A DNA stretch of 64,000 bases. Source: Burkholderiales bacterium (GTDB lineage Bacteria > Pseudomonadota > Gammaproteobacteria > Burkholderiales > SG8-41). The notes under the pieces were generated by a model. That model was not told the origin of the DNA, searched no databases, and worked only from the letters and a program-made list of their open reading frames with translations. The stretch's first letter is position 1. Each line of letters starts with the position of its first letter. Location of the stretch: contig DATAJS010000030.1 in assembly GCA_036262035.1 (NCBI GenBank), forward strand, positions 62,001-126,000. Reading direction: 5' to 3'. The position numbers and the translations under genes were made by a program. This document shows positions 17,312 through 26,054 of this stretch, one piece after another.

Positions 17312-17421
17312 GTGACGAAAAAGGTGGCGGATGAAGCAGTGACGGGTGAAGCGGACACCCGCTAATCCTGCGTCACCGCTTTATCCGTCACCGCTCTATC
17401 CGTCACCGTTTCATCCGTCAC
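17312..17421. repeat. Facing GTGACGGATAAAGCG-type arrays (inverted pair)
   Basis: 17312-17353 carries three units in plus orientation; 17365-17421 carries nearly four units in minus orientation. They face each other across about 11 bp and could fold into a long hairpin. The minus-strand part is translated as VTDETVTDRAVTDKAVTQD at the C-terminus of the glycyl-radical protein. The plus-oriented part occupies the leader of nrdG. Confidence 0.8.
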
Positions 17422-17592
17422 TTCTTTTTCCCTGAAAAACTTGCGCTCGCGGTGCTCTCCCTTCTTCCCCGTATTGAACGAAGACACCGGCCGGTGGTAC
17501 CCCATTACCCTCGTCCACACCTCGCATTTCTGGCGCTCGGCATCGTCGAGGTCGAGGGCGGTGAGAGCGGCGGGGGCGGTCATGTCGTTCAT
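17362..17592 (-). CDS. Separately encoded glycyl-radical C-terminal piece of class III RNR (NrdD small part)
   Basis: 76 residues with CEVWTRVMGYHRPVSSFN and GKKGEHRERKFF. This matches the extreme C-terminus of class III ribonucleotide reductases, where Gly in an R-V-x-G-Y sequence carries the radical; here Gly31. The large NrdD upstream ends after its zinc region and lacks this loop. A proper start (AGGAG 7 nt before the ATG) shows a real gene rather than a frameshifted tail. Residues 58-76 (VTDETVTDRAVTDKAVTQD) come from the 15-bp repeat and look like a foreign tail. My recollection is that such split NrdD genes occur in other betaproteobacteria; that is unchecked. Confidence 0.8.
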   Translation of the reverse strand: MNDMTAPAALTALDLDDAERQKCEVWTRVMGYHRPVSSFNTGKKGEHRERKFFREKEVTDETVTDRAVTDKAVTQD

Positions 17593-17610
17593 GGTCTTCT
17601 CCTTGGGATG

Positions 17611-19623
17611 TCAGGTCGCTGATTCCAGCTCGCGGCGCTTCTTTGCATAGAGGTCCGCGTCGCATTTCGGGCAGTACTCGTGCTCGCCGGCGAGATAGCC
17701 GTGCTTCGGGCAGATCGAGAACGTCGGCGTGACGGTGATGTAGGGCAGGGCGTAGTTCTCCAGCGCGCGGCGCACGAGCGTCCTGCACGCCTCGGCCGAC
17801 GACAGGCGCTCGTTCATGTAGAGGTGGAGCACCGTGCCGCCGGTGTACTTGCGCTGGAGCTCTTCCTGGCGCTCGAGCGCCTCGAACGGATCGTCGGTGT
17901 AGCCGACCGGGAGCTGCGACGAGTTGGTGTAGTACGGCATGTCGCGCGTGCCGGCCTGCAGGATGTCGGGATACCGCTTGAGGTCCTCGCGCGCGAAGCG
18001 GTACGTCGTTCCTTCGGCCGGCGTCGCTTCGAGGTTGTACAGGTGTCCGGTCTCTTCCTGGAACCCGACGATGCGCGCGCGGACGTGGTCGAGCAGCCTC
18101 AGAGCGAAGCGGTGGCCCCATTCGGTGGTGATGTCGTGCTCGTCGCGCGTGAAGTTGCGGATCGCCTCGTTGATCCCGTTCACGCCGACCGTCGAGAAGT
18201 GGTTGCGCAGCGTGCCGAGATAGCGGCGGGTGTACGGGAACAGGCCGTCGTCCATGTGGCGCTGGATCACTTTTCTCTTCAGCTCCAGACTGTCGCGCGC
18301 GAGCTCCAGCAGCTCGTCCACGCGCTCGTACAGCGAGCGCTCGTCGCCGCGGCAGACGTACCCCAGCCGCGCGCAGTTGAGCGTGACCACGCCGAGCGAG
18401 CCGGTCTGCTCCGCCGAGCCGAAGAGGCCGTTGCCGCGCCTGAGCAGCTCGGTGAGATCGAGCTGCAGGCGGCAGCACATCGAGCGGATCATGTGCGGCT
18501 TCAGGTCGGACGTGACGAAGTTCTGGAAGTAGGGCAGGCCGTATTTCGCGGTCATGTCGAAGAGCCGGTCGGCGAGCGGCGTGTCCCACGCGAAATCGCG
18601 CGTGATGTTGTACGTCGGTATCGGGAAGGTGAAGACGCGCCCCTGCCGGTCGCCGGCGGTCATCACCTCGATGTAGGCGCGGTTGATCGCGTCCATCTCC
18701 GGCTGGAGCTCGCCGTAGGTGAACGGCATCTCCTCGCCGGCGATGACCGGCACCGCGTCGCACAGGTCCTCGGGACACGTCCAGTCGAAAGTGAGGTTGG
18801 TGAACGGCGTCTGCGAGCCCCAGCGCGAAGGCACGTTCAGGTTATAGATGAGCTCCTGTATGCACTGCCTCACCGCTTCGTAGGAGAGGCGGTCCTTGCG
18901 CACGAACGGCGCCATGCACGTATCGAAGGAGCTGAACGCCTGCGCCCCCGCCCATTCGTTCTGGAGCGTGCCGAGGAAGTTGACGATCTGCGCGACCGCG
19001 CTCGACAGGTGCTTCGGCGGACCCGACTCGACCCGGCCCGGGATGCCGTTGAGGCCTTCGGCGAGGAAAGTGCGCAGCGACCATCCGGCGCAATACCCCG
19101 ACAGCATGTCGAGGTCGTGGATGTGGATGTCGCCTTCGCGATGCGCCTGCCCGATGGCCGGCGGGTAGACATGCGACAGCCAGTAGTTCGCCGTCACCTT
19201 GCCGGCCACGTTGAGGATCAGTCCGCCGAGCGAGTAACCCTGGTTCGCGTTGGCGTTGACGCGCCAGTCGCGCTGCTCGAGGTACTCCTCCATCGACGCG
19301 GCGACGTCGATCAGCGTACGCCGGTCTTCGCGCAGCCTCGCGTGCTGCTCGCGGTAGACGATGTAGGCGCGCGCGGTCGCGACGTAGCCCGCATCGATCA
19401 AGGTGGCCTCCACGACGTCCTGCACCTCCTCGACGTGGGGAACGTGCATCGCGCTCTCCTGCGCGAGAATGCCGATGGCGTGATCGCAGAGGCGGCGCGC
19501 TTCACGCTCGCCGAACTCGCCGGTCGCCGCTCCCGCGCGCGTCAGCGCCCGCACGATGCGCGCATCGTCGAACGCCTGTCGGGAGCCGTCGCGCCTGACG
19601 ATCGCGCGAAGACGATTGAGCAT
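17611..19623 (-). CDS. nrdD: Anaerobic ribonucleoside-triphosphate reductase, large part (NrdD)
   Basis: 670 residues from the ATG at 19623 (GGAGA 8 nt upstream); the frame is open for eight more codons. It has an N-terminal ATP-cone (RLRAIVRRDGSRQAFDDARIVRALTRAGAA, about 1-95), then the NrdD barrel (GYCAGWSLR, QEWAGAQAFSSFDTYMAPFVR-like region). Near the end is a zinc-ribbon set (ICPKHGYLAGEHEYCPKCD). It stops soon after that, before any RVxGY glycyl-radical loop, which is encoded by the next gene 18 bp downstream. It reduces ribonucleotides without oxygen. Two FNR-type boxes lie 95-150 bp upstream, shared with the divergent hemerythrin gene. Confidence 0.94.
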   Translation of the reverse strand: MLNRLRAIVRRDGSRQAFDDARIVRALTRAGAATGEFGEREARRLCDHAIGILAQESAMHVPHVEEVQDVVEATLIDAGYVATARAYIVYREQHARLREDRRTLIDVAASMEEYLEQRDWRVNANANQGYSLGGLILNVAGKVTANYWLSHVYPPAIGQAHREGDIHIHDLDMLSGYCAGWSLRTFLAEGLNGIPGRVESGPPKHLSSAVAQIVNFLGTLQNEWAGAQAFSSFDTCMAPFVRKDRLSYEAVRQCIQELIYNLNVPSRWGSQTPFTNLTFDWTCPEDLCDAVPVIAGEEMPFTYGELQPEMDAINRAYIEVMTAGDRQGRVFTFPIPTYNITRDFAWDTPLADRLFDMTAKYGLPYFQNFVTSDLKPHMIRSMCCRLQLDLTELLRRGNGLFGSAEQTGSLGVVTLNCARLGYVCRGDERSLYERVDELLELARDSLELKRKVIQRHMDDGLFPYTRRYLGTLRNHFSTVGVNGINEAIRNFTRDEHDITTEWGHRFALRLLDHVRARIVGFQEETGHLYNLEATPAEGTTYRFAREDLKRYPDILQAGTRDMPYYTNSSQLPVGYTDDPFEALERQEELQRKYTGGTVLHLYMNERLSSAEACRTLVRRALENYALPYITVTPTFSICPKHGYLAGEHEYCPKCDADLYAKKRRELESAT

Positions 19624-19717
19624 GCTACATTCTCCGTTGGGCACCACGACATGTGGTGGTATGAAGGCAAGGTTGCCCCAAGATGTGCTGTCGTCTCAAT
19701 GAGGTCGTTGCAATTGC

Positions 19718-19731
19718 TTGATCGGGGTCAA
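19718..19731. promoter_or_regulatory. FNR/Anr-type box TTGAT-CGGG-GTCAA
   Basis: One base off the TTGAT-N4-ATCAA consensus. It lies in the divergent region between nrdD (95 bp upstream of its ATG) and the hemerythrin gene. Confidence 0.6.
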
Positions 19732-19756
19732 AAGCGCGGCCTCCACCGTGACGGGT

Positions 19757-19770
19757 TTGATCCACATCAA
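19757..19770. promoter_or_regulatory. FNR/Anr-type box TTGAT-CCAC-ATCAA (perfect)
   Basis: Both half-sites match the FNR/Anr consensus exactly. It is 134 bp upstream of nrdD and 34 bp upstream of the hemerythrin ATG, so it may serve either direction. Confidence 0.75.
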
Positions 19771-19804
19771 CCTTCCCGGGGGCGGACCGTGAGAACGTGC
19801 GCGC

Positions 19805-20473
19805 ATGGAAGCGTCGAATGGATCGCACCTGAGGCTCGCCGCCAGCGCATCGCCGTCGGCGCGCGACCTCGTGACCGGCGTGCTGGTCGAGGAGCACCGC
19901 ACGCTGCGCATCGTGCTCTCGATCCTCCAGCGGCTGCTGCACGAGATCTCGCAGTTCGGCAGGGAGCCCGATTTCCACCTGCTCGCCGAGGTCCTCTACT
20001 ACATCGACGACTTCCCCGAGCGCGTGCACCATCCCAAGGAAGACAGGTATCTGTTCCCGGTCGTGCGCAGGCGGACGGCGCGTTTCGACGCGCTGCTCGA
20101 CCGGCTGCGGACCGACCACGCCCGCAGCGCCCAGATGCTGGTGCGCATCCAGCGCGACCTCGTGCACTTTCAGGCGGGCGACCCGAAAGCGCTCTCGCGG
20201 CTGTCCACCAACGTGGCGACCTATGCGGCGCTCCTCGAAGAGCACCTGCAGGCCGAAGAGCGGCTGCTCTCCGACGTGTGCGACGAGCTGACCGAGGACG
20301 ACTGGGCGCAGCTCGCGCGCGGCTTTGCCGCCGACAGGGATCCGCTGACGGCGGGCGACACGCGCCACGAGTTCCGCGTATTGCGCGCCCGCATACTCAA
20401 CGCGCTCCCGACGAAGATGCGCCTCGACACCGGCGCGGCAGAGACGATGCGCGGCGACCCGCCGAAGGGTTGA
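19805..20473 (+). CDS. Hemerythrin-like domain protein
   Basis: 222 residues. A four-helix hemerythrin/HHE pattern is visible: EEHRTLRIVL, then IDDFPERVHHPKEDRYLFP (the H-H-P-x-E-D motif), later RTDHARSAQ and EEHLQAEERLL. These His/Glu/Asp residues can bind a di-iron site that senses or stores O2 or NO. It is divergent from nrdD and upstream of napA, behind FNR-type boxes, which points to redox or NO protection under low oxygen; RIC/YtfE-type repair is an alternative, but the N-terminal ScdA part is absent. Confidence 0.87.
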   Translation: MEASNGSHLRLAASASPSARDLVTGVLVEEHRTLRIVLSILQRLLHEISQFGREPDFHLLAEVLYYIDDFPERVHHPKEDRYLFPVVRRRTARFDALLDRLRTDHARSAQMLVRIQRDLVHFQAGDPKALSRLSTNVATYAALLEEHLQAEERLLSDVCDELTEDDWAQLARGFAADRDPLTAGDTRHEFRVLRARILNALPTKMRLDTGAAETMRGDPPKG

Positions 20474-20474
20474 C

Positions 20475-20492
20475 GATTGGACCTACGTCCAA
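20475..20492. promoter_or_regulatory. Palindrome ATTGGAC-CTAC-GTCCAAT upstream of napA
   Basis: A perfect 7-bp inverted repeat with a 4-nt spacer, 2 bp after the hemerythrin stop and about 95 bp before the napA ATG. The same TTGGAC-N4-GTCCA design is upstream of the cytochrome conduit (3611-3627). The short stem and lack of a T-run make a terminator less likely than an operator. Confidence 0.45.
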
Positions 20493-20524
20493 TTGTCCGC
20501 GGCACCCCCACCACTACCATCGAC

Positions 20525-20538
20525 TTGATCCGCATCAA
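20525..20538. promoter_or_regulatory. FNR/Anr-type box TTGAT-CCGC-ATCAA (perfect) before napA
   Basis: Both half-sites match the consensus exactly. Its right edge is 49 bp before the napA ATG, a good position for activation of the nap operon at low oxygen. Confidence 0.75.
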
Positions 20539-20587
20539 ACAAAGCACTGCCGGTGCGGCCGCGCCGCGTCTCACGAGGAGATTTCGC

Positions 20588-23092
20588 ATGTCCGATAAGA
20601 TCAACCGCCGCGATTTTCTGATGAATTCCGGGGCGTCCATCGCCGCCGCGGCCGCGGGGACGGTGCCGCTCGCCGCCTCCGCCCAGAACATGATCACCGA
20701 CGCCGACGCGGCCAGGCTGCGCTGGTCGAAAGCGCCGTGCCGCTTCTGCGGCACCGGCTGCGGCGTCAACGTCGCGGTCAAGGAAGGCCGGGTCGTCGCG
20801 ACGCACGGCGATCCCGAGGCCGAGGTCAACCGCGGCGTGAACTGCGTCAAGGGCTACTTCCTGTCGAAGATCATGTACGGCGAGGACCGGCTGACCACGC
20901 CGCTCCTGCGGCAGACCAACGGCAAGTACGACAAGAACGGCGAGTTCGCACCGGTGACGTGGGATCAGGCCTTCGACATCATGGCCGAGAAGTGGAAGGC
21001 CGCGCTGAAGGACAAGGGACCGTCGGGTGTGGGCATGTTCGGGTCGGGGCAGTGGACGGTGTGGGAGGGCTACGCCGCGTCCAAGCTCATGAAAGCGGGT
21101 TTTCGCTCGAACAACATCGACCCCAACGCGCGCCACTGCATGGCGTCCGCCGCCGTCGCCTTCATGCGCACGTTCGGCATGGACGAGCCGATGGGCTGCT
21201 ACGACGACATCGAAGCCGCGGACGCCTTCGTGCTGTGGGGCTCGAACATGGCGGAGATGCACCCGATCCTGTGGCAGCGCCTCTCCGCGCGCAAGCTCAA
21301 GGCGAAGCACGTGCAGGTCGCGGTGCTCTCGACGTACGAGCATCGCTCGTACGAGCTCGCGGACCTGCCGATGACCTTCGTCCCGCAGAGCGACCTCGCG
21401 ATCCTCAACTACATCGCGAACTACATCATCAAGAGCAACGCGGTGAACCGCGATTTCGTCGGGAAGCACGTCGCGTTCAAGGTCGGCAACACCAACATCG
21501 GCTACGGCCTGCGGCCCGAGCACGCGCTGCAGAAAGCGGCGCAGAACGCCGCCGACGCCGGGGGTTCCAAGCCGTCGTCGTTCGACGAGTTCGCGAAGTT
21601 CGTCTCGAAGTACGACGTGGAATTCGCCTCGAAGATGTCGGGCGTGCCGAAAGACCGCCTCGAGCGCCTCGCGCGCCTCTACGCCGACCCCAAGACCAAG
21701 GTGATGTCGTTCTGGACCATGGGGTTCAACCAGCACACGCGCGGCGTGTGGGCGAACCACATGATCTACAACATCCATCTGCTCACGGGGAAGATCGCCA
21801 CCCCGGGCAACAGCCCGTTCTCGCTGACCGGCCAGCCGTCGGCCTGCGGCACCGCGCGCGAGGTCGGCACGTTCTCGCACCGCCTGCCCGCGGACATGCT
21901 GGTGACGAACCCGAAGCACCGCGCGCACGCCGAGGAGATCTGGAAGCTCCCGCCCGGGACGATCCCCGACAAGCCCGGCTATCACGCGGTGCTCCAGAAC
22001 CGGATGCTCAAGGACGGCAAGCTCAACGCCTACTGGGTGCAGGTCAACAACAACATGCAGGCCGCGGCGAACATCAACAACGAAGGCTATCCGGGCTACC
22101 GCAACCCGGCGAACTTCATCGTCGTCTCGGACGCCTACCCGACCGTGACGACGGCTGCGGCGGATCTGATCCTGCCGACGGCGATGTGGGTGGAGAAGGA
22201 AGGCGCGTACGGCAACGCCGAGCGGCGCACCCACTTCTGGCACCAGCTCGTCGACGCGCCGGGACAGGCGCGCTCGGACCTGTGGCAGCTCGTCGAGTTC
22301 TCCAAGCGGTTCAAGATCGAAGAGGTATGGCCCAAGGAGCTCGTCGACAAGGCGCCGCAGTATCGCGGCAAGACGATGTACGACGTGCTCTTCAGGAACG
22401 GCCAGGTCGACAGGTTCCCGCTCGCGGAGATCGACAAGAGCTACGAGAACTTCGAGGCGAAGCACTTCGGCTTCTACCTGCAGAAGGGCCTGTTCGAGGA
22501 ATACGCGAGCTTCGGCCGCGGCCACGGCCACGACCTGGCGCCCTTCGACACCTATCACAAGGTGCGCGGCATGCGCTGGCCGGTCGTCGACGGCAAGGAG
22601 ACGCGCTGGCGCTATCGCGAAGGCTCCGATCCGTACGTGAAAGCGGGCACGGGCTTCCAGTTCTACGGCAACGCCGACAACAAGGCCTACATCTACGCGC
22701 TGCCGTACGAGCCGCCCGCCGAGTCTCCCGACAAGGAGTATCCGCTGTGGCTCGTCACCGGGCGGGTGCTGGAGCACTGGCACTCCGGATCGATGACGCG
22801 GCGCGTGCCCGAGCTCTACCGCGCTTTCCCCAATGCGGTGGTCTACATGCATCCGGAGGACGCGGCGGCGCTCGGCGTGCGCCGCGGCTCGGAGGTCGAG
22901 CTTCAGTCGAGGCGCGGCGCCATGCGCACACGCGTGGAGACCCGCGGACGCAACAAGCCGCCCAAGGGCGTGGTGTACGTGCCGTGGTTCGATTCGAGCC
23001 AGCTCATCAACAAGCTCACGCTCGACGCGACCGATCCGATCTCGCTGCAGACCGACTTCAAGAAGTGCGCGTGCAAAGTGGTGAAGGTGTGA
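20588..23092 (+). CDS. napA: Periplasmic nitrate reductase catalytic subunit NapA
   Basis: 834 residues from the ATG at 20588, preceded by GAGGAG. A twin-arginine signal ([12 protein letters not shown]) is followed by the [4Fe-4S] motif C51-x2-C54-x3-C58-x27-C86 and the molybdenum-ligand Cys184 in ARHCMASA. The C-terminal molybdopterin-dinucleotide domain includes [22 protein letters not shown]. It reduces nitrate to nitrite in the periplasm using electrons from NapB and NapC. It is first in napABCE; no napD or napF is seen nearby. Confidence 0.98.
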   Translation: MSDKINRRDFLMNSGASIAAAAAGTVPLAASAQNMITDADAARLRWSKAPCRFCGTGCGVNVAVKEGRVVATHGDPEAEVNRGVNCVKGYFLSKIMYGEDRLTTPLLRQTNGKYDKNGEFAPVTWDQAFDIMAEKWKAALKDKGPSGVGMFGSGQWTVWEGYAASKLMKAGFRSNNIDPNARHCMASAAVAFMRTFGMDEPMGCYDDIEAADAFVLWGSNMAEMHPILWQRLSARKLKAKHVQVAVLSTYEHRSYELADLPMTFVPQSDLAILNYIANYIIKSNAVNRDFVGKHVAFKVGNTNIGYGLRPEHALQKAAQNAADAGGSKPSSFDEFAKFVSKYDVEFASKMSGVPKDRLERLARLYADPKTKVMSFWTMGFNQHTRGVWANHMIYNIHLLTGKIATPGNSPFSLTGQPSACGTAREVGTFSHRLPADMLVTNPKHRAHAEEIWKLPPGTIPDKPGYHAVLQNRMLKDGKLNAYWVQVNNNMQAAANINNEGYPGYRNPANFIVVSDAYPTVTTAAADLILPTAMWVEKEGAYGNAERRTHFWHQLVDAPGQARSDLWQLVEFSKRFKIEEVWPKELVDKAPQYRGKTMYDVLFRNGQVDRFPLAEIDKSYENFEAKHFGFYLQKGLFEEYASFGRGHGHDLAPFDTYHKVRGMRWPVVDGKETRWRYREGSDPYVKAGTGFQFYGNADNKAYIYALPYEPPAESPDKEYPLWLVTGRVLEHWHSGSMTRRVPELYRAFPNAVVYMHPEDAAALGVRRGSEVELQSRRGAMRTRVETRGRNKPPKGVVYVPWFDSSQLINKLTLDATDPISLQTDFKKCACKVVKV

Positions 23093-23094
23093 CC

Positions 23095-23592
23095 ATGAAC
23101 AAAACGCTCGCTCTCGTCCTCTGGCTCGGTCTCGCGGCGGTCGCGTCCGCGGCGCAGCCCAACGCGCCCCAGGGCAAGTTCGACCCGCTGCGCGGCCCCG
23201 TCGCGGTGAACGAGGAAACCCGTCCCGCGCGGCTGTCGACGGTCGAGAACAAGGACGTCAGGCGCACGCGCTCGTACGCGATGCAGCCGCCGACGATCCC
23301 GCACTCGATCGACAACTACCAGATCGACCGCTACGCGAACCGGTGCCTGATGTGCCACTCGCGCGCCAAAGCCGCCGAGTCGCAGGCGCCGCCGATCAGC
23401 ATCACGCACTACACCGACCGCGACGGCAACTTCCTCGCCGACGTCGCGCCGCGACGCTACTTCTGCGACACCTGCCACGTGGTGCAGATGGACATCAGGC
23501 CGGAGACCGCCGTGCGCAACACCTACGAGGACGTCGAGTCGATCGTGAGGCGCACCCAAGCCGCGCAGAAGACCGCGCCGGCGAAGAAGTGA
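23095..23592 (+). CDS. napB: Periplasmic nitrate reductase diheme subunit NapB
   Basis: 165 residues with a signal peptide ([21 protein letters not shown]) and two heme motifs, CLMCH and CDTCH. The sequence [24 protein letters not shown] is typical of NapB. It passes electrons from NapC to NapA in the periplasm. It starts 3 bp after the napA stop; napC follows after 4 bp. Confidence 0.97.
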   Translation: MNKTLALVLWLGLAAVASAAQPNAPQGKFDPLRGPVAVNEETRPARLSTVENKDVRRTRSYAMQPPTIPHSIDNYQIDRYANRCLMCHSRAKAAESQAPPISITHYTDRDGNFLADVAPRRYFCDTCHVVQMDIRPETAVRNTYEDVESIVRRTQAAQKTAPAKK

Positions 23593-23596
23593 CGCC

Positions 23597-24202
23597 ATGC
23601 GCGATCTCCTCAAGCGCTACTGGCGCACGCTCACGCGGCCGAGCGCTTATTACAGCCTCGGCTTTCTGACGATCGGCGGCTTCATCGGCGGCGTGATCTT
23701 CTGGGGCGGCTTCAACACCGCCATGGAAGCGACCAACACCGAGGCGTTCTGCACCGGCTGCCACGAGATGCGAGACAACGTCTACCAGGAGCTGCAGTCG
23801 ACGATCCATTTCACCAACCGCTCCGGCGTGCGCGCGAAGTGCTCCGACTGCCACGTGCCGCACGGCTGGACGCACAAGATGGCGCGCAAAATGCAGGCGT
23901 CGAAGGAGGTCTGGGGCAAGATCTTCGGGACGATCGACACCCGCGAGAAGTTCCTCGACAAGCGCCTCGAGCTCGCGCAGCACGAGTGGGCGCGGTTCAA
24001 GGCGAACGACTCCCTCGAATGCCGCAACTGCCACCAGTTCGAGTCGATGGATTTCACGCGGCAGACCAAGCGGGCGTCCGACGCGCATTCCACCGCGCTC
24101 GAGCGCGGCGAGAAGACGTGCATCGACTGTCACAAGGGCATCGCGCACCGCCTGCCGAACATGTCCACAGTCATGGGAGCCGCAGATGAACGACAGCCGT
24201 AG
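23597..24202 (+). CDS. napC: Tetraheme quinol dehydrogenase NapC
   Basis: 201 residues: a short N-terminus with the family turn ([11 protein letters not shown]), one membrane anchor ([22 protein letters not shown]) and four heme motifs, CTGCH, CSDCH, CRNCH and CIDCH. It oxidises membrane quinol and reduces NapB. Its last 17 bp overlap napE. It has the same N-terminal design as the truncated gene at 1-152. Confidence 0.97.
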   Translation: MRDLLKRYWRTLTRPSAYYSLGFLTIGGFIGGVIFWGGFNTAMEATNTEAFCTGCHEMRDNVYQELQSTIHFTNRSGVRAKCSDCHVPHGWTHKMARKMQASKEVWGKIFGTIDTREKFLDKRLELAQHEWARFKANDSLECRNCHQFESMDFTRQTKRASDAHSTALERGEKTCIDCHKGIAHRLPNMSTVMGAADERQP

Positions 24203-24383
24203 CGTCGAGGGGCGCGGTGCGGTCGCGGCGCCGCCGGCCGATCCGCAGCGCAAGAAGGAAGAGTTCCGCACGTGGCTGTTCCTGAGCCTCATCATGGCGC
24301 CGATCCTGTCGGTGCTGATCGTGTCCGGGTACGGTTTTCTCGTGTGGATGTACCAGCTCTTCGCGGGTCCTCCCGGAAGCTAG
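24186..24383 (+). CDS. napE: NapE-type small membrane protein
   Basis: 65 residues with one membrane helix ([27 protein letters not shown]) after a hydrophilic start. The [11 protein letters not shown] plus GYGFLVWM pattern is that of NapE, a small inner-membrane component of nitrate reductase clusters with no settled function. In many genomes napE comes first; here it is last and overlaps napC by 17 bp. Confidence 0.85.
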   Translation: MNDSRSVEGRGAVAAPPADPQRKKEEFRTWLFLSLIMAPILSVLIVSGYGFLVWMYQLFAGPPGS

Positions 24384-24392
24384 AATCAAAAG

Positions 24393-24600
24393 CGTGAACA
24401 CGGAGGACACGGAGGTTCACGGAGGGCACGGAGGGAGGCAAGCGGGTTTGTCTCGCGTAGGGTGCGCGCCAGCGCACCGCGCCGTTAGCGGTGCGTTACC
24501 ACGCACCCTACAATCGAACCAGCATGACACGGTACGCATACGACCGATTTGATTTTCCTCCGTGTCCACCGTGTTCCTCCGTGCCCTCCGTGTTAAGGCT
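24393..24600. repeat. Nested repeat locus: ACGGAGG arms around a GTAGGGTGCG palindrome
   Basis: Left arm 24393-24436 is made of GGACACGGAGG-like words; right arm 24556-24596 carries the reverse complement (CCTCCGTGTCC-like words). Between them lies an element with perfect 10-bp ends, GTAGGGTGCG (24457-24466) and CGCACCCTAC (24502-24511). It fills the 228-bp gap after napE up to the next gene. The same outer/inner design recurs at 30131-30297 and 53597-53851. Confidence 0.8.
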
Positions 24601-24611
24601 TTGTTTTGATC

Positions 24612-25565
24612 ATGGGTTATCTCCTCAACGGTCAATGGCACGACGGCTGGTACGATACGAAGCAGACCGGCGGCGCTTTCGAGCGCCCCGACGCGCAGCT
24701 TCGTAACCGTGTCACCGCCGACGGCTCGAGCGGGTTCCCCGCGGAATTCGGCCGCTACCATCTGTACGTGTCGCTCGCGTGCCCGTGGGCGCATCGCACG
24801 CTGATCTTCCGCAAGCTGAAAAAGCTCGAAGACGCCGTCACCGTTTCCGTGGTGGAGCCGGTGATGACGAAAGAGGGCTGGGGGTTCAGCGACGCGTGCC
24901 CGGATACGCTCAACGGCTTTCGCTACCTGCACGAAGCGTACACGCGCAACGACGCGGGCTATTCGGGACGAGTGACCGTGCCCGTGCTGTGGGACAAGCA
25001 GCGCGGCGTCATCGTCAACAACGAGTCGTCCGAGATCATCCGGATGCTCGACAGCGAGTTCGCGTCGTTCGCGCCGGGTACGCCCGACTACTATCCGGCC
25101 GAGCACCGCGCGGAGATCGACGCGATCAACGCGAAGGTCTACGCGAACGTGAACAACGGCGTGTACCGCGCCGGTTTCGCGGGCACGCAGGCCGCCTACG
25201 AAGCGGCCGCGAGCCGCCTCTTCGAGGCCCTGGACGAGCTCGACGCTCGGCTCGCGCGCTCGCGCTGGCTCGTGGGCAGGACGCAGACCGAGGCCGACTG
25301 GCGCCTCTTCACCACCCTCGTCCGGTTCGACGCGGTCTATTACGGGCATTTCAAGTGCAACGTGCGACGCGTCGCGGACTATCCGCACCTTTTTCCGTAT
25401 CTGCTTGATCTATATCAAACGCCGGGTGTGGCCGACACCGTAGATTTGGGGCACATCAAGCGCCATTACTACATGAGCCACGAGCACATCAACCCGACGC
25501 GCATCGTGCCGATCGGGCCCGACCTCGACTTCACCCGTCCGCACGGGAGGGAGCGGCTCGGCTGA
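24612..25565 (+). CDS. Glutathione S-transferase family protein, glutathionyl-hydroquinone reductase type
   Basis: 317 residues from the ATG at 24612, which starts just behind the repeat locus. MGYLLNGQWHDGWYDTKQTGGAFERPDAQLRN and the active-site ACPWAHRTLIFRKLK (Cys catalysis) are those of the Xi/YqjG group, which removes glutathione from glutathionyl-quinones. The C-terminal helical domain ends with VDLGHIKRHYYMSHEHINPTRIVPIGP, also typical. A perfect FNR-type box is embedded at 25405-25418, where its codons read LIYIK. Confidence 0.93.
   Translation: MGYLLNGQWHDGWYDTKQTGGAFERPDAQLRNRVTADGSSGFPAEFGRYHLYVSLACPWAHRTLIFRKLKKLEDAVTVSVVEPVMTKEGWGFSDACPDTLNGFRYLHEAYTRNDAGYSGRVTVPVLWDKQRGVIVNNESSEIIRMLDSEFASFAPGTPDYYPAEHRAEIDAINAKVYANVNNGVYRAGFAGTQAAYEAAASRLFEALDELDARLARSRWLVGRTQTEADWRLFTTLVRFDAVYYGHFKCNVRRVADYPHLFPYLLDLYQTPGVADTVDLGHIKRHYYMSHEHINPTRIVPIGPDLDFTRPHGRERLG
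25405..25418. promoter_or_regulatory. FNR/Anr-type box TTGAT-CTAT-ATCAA (perfect), inside a coding region
   Basis: An exact consensus match within the 3' part of the glutathione-transferase-like gene, 155 bp before the next start at 25574. It could drive the membrane protein, nnrS and the CxxC gene. It may also be chance; the surrounding codons are less GC-rich than their neighbours. Confidence 0.5.
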
Positions 25566-25573
25566 GTCTGGCG

Positions 25574-26044
25574 ATGGAAAGCTGGGGAATCGCCCGCGCG
25601 CTGCACGTCGTCGGGGTCGTGCTGTGGATCGGCGGGGTCGCCATGGTGACGACGGTCCTGCTGCCGGCGGTCGCCGCGCGCGGCGGCACGTTCGATCTCT
25701 TCGAGGCGCTCGAGCACCGTTTCGCGCGGCAGGCGCGCTGGACGACGGCGCTCGTCGGCCTCACCGGTTTGTATCTCGTCGTCTCGCTCGATCTCTGGCA
25801 GCGATTCCCGGACCCTCGCTACTGGTGGATGAGCGCGATGGTGATCGTGTGGGCGATCTTCACCGCGATGCTGTTCGTCATCGAGCCGCTGTTCCTGCAC
25901 CGCCGGCTTGCGGCGCGCGCGCAGCGCGACTCGGCGCGCACCTTGCGCCTCGTAGCCCGCATGCACTGGGTGCTCCTGGCGCTCAGCCTCCTCACCGTCG
26001 TCGGGGCCGTGGCGGGCAGCCACGGCGTTCTGCTGTTCTCCTGA
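25574..26044 (+). CDS. Four-helix integral membrane protein, unknown function
   Basis: 156 residues with about four membrane helices: 9-29, about 55-72, about 85-107 and about 130-150. His residues near helix ends (ALHVVGVVLWIGG, LEHRFARQARW, ARMHWVLLALS) could bind heme or copper, as in CopD-like or DUF2269-like proteins; I cannot choose. It starts 8 bp after the previous stop and ends 10 bp before nnrS, so it is in the same unit and is probably linked to the same NO or heme-copper physiology. Confidence 0.75.
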   Translation: MESWGIARALHVVGVVLWIGGVAMVTTVLLPAVAARGGTFDLFEALEHRFARQARWTTALVGLTGLYLVVSLDLWQRFPDPRYWWMSAMVIVWAIFTAMLFVIEPLFLHRRLAARAQRDSARTLRLVARMHWVLLALSLLTVVGAVAGSHGVLLFS

Positions 26045-26054
26045 AAGTCATCGT

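Noticed and set aside
14472-17421. CRISPR arrays at the short repeats
   Set aside because: Units of 13-15 bp are directly tandem without unique spacers and no cas genes are present.
17593-17610. Frameshift or sequencing error splitting nrdD
   Set aside because: The stop is followed by an AGGAG site and a proper ATG at 17592, so two genes are more likely than a broken one.
20475-20492. Intrinsic terminator of the hemerythrin gene
   Set aside because: The stem is AT-containing, only 7 bp and has no following T-run; the matching palindrome near 3611 is not at a gene end. An operator is preferred.
17680-20598. 972-residue open frame on the plus strand across nrdD and hemerythrin
   Set aside because: Shadow of nrdD on the other strand; no domain pattern.
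24393-24600. Insertion sequence after napE
   Set aside because: Inverted ends are present but there is no transposase frame; it is a short palindromic repeat locus.
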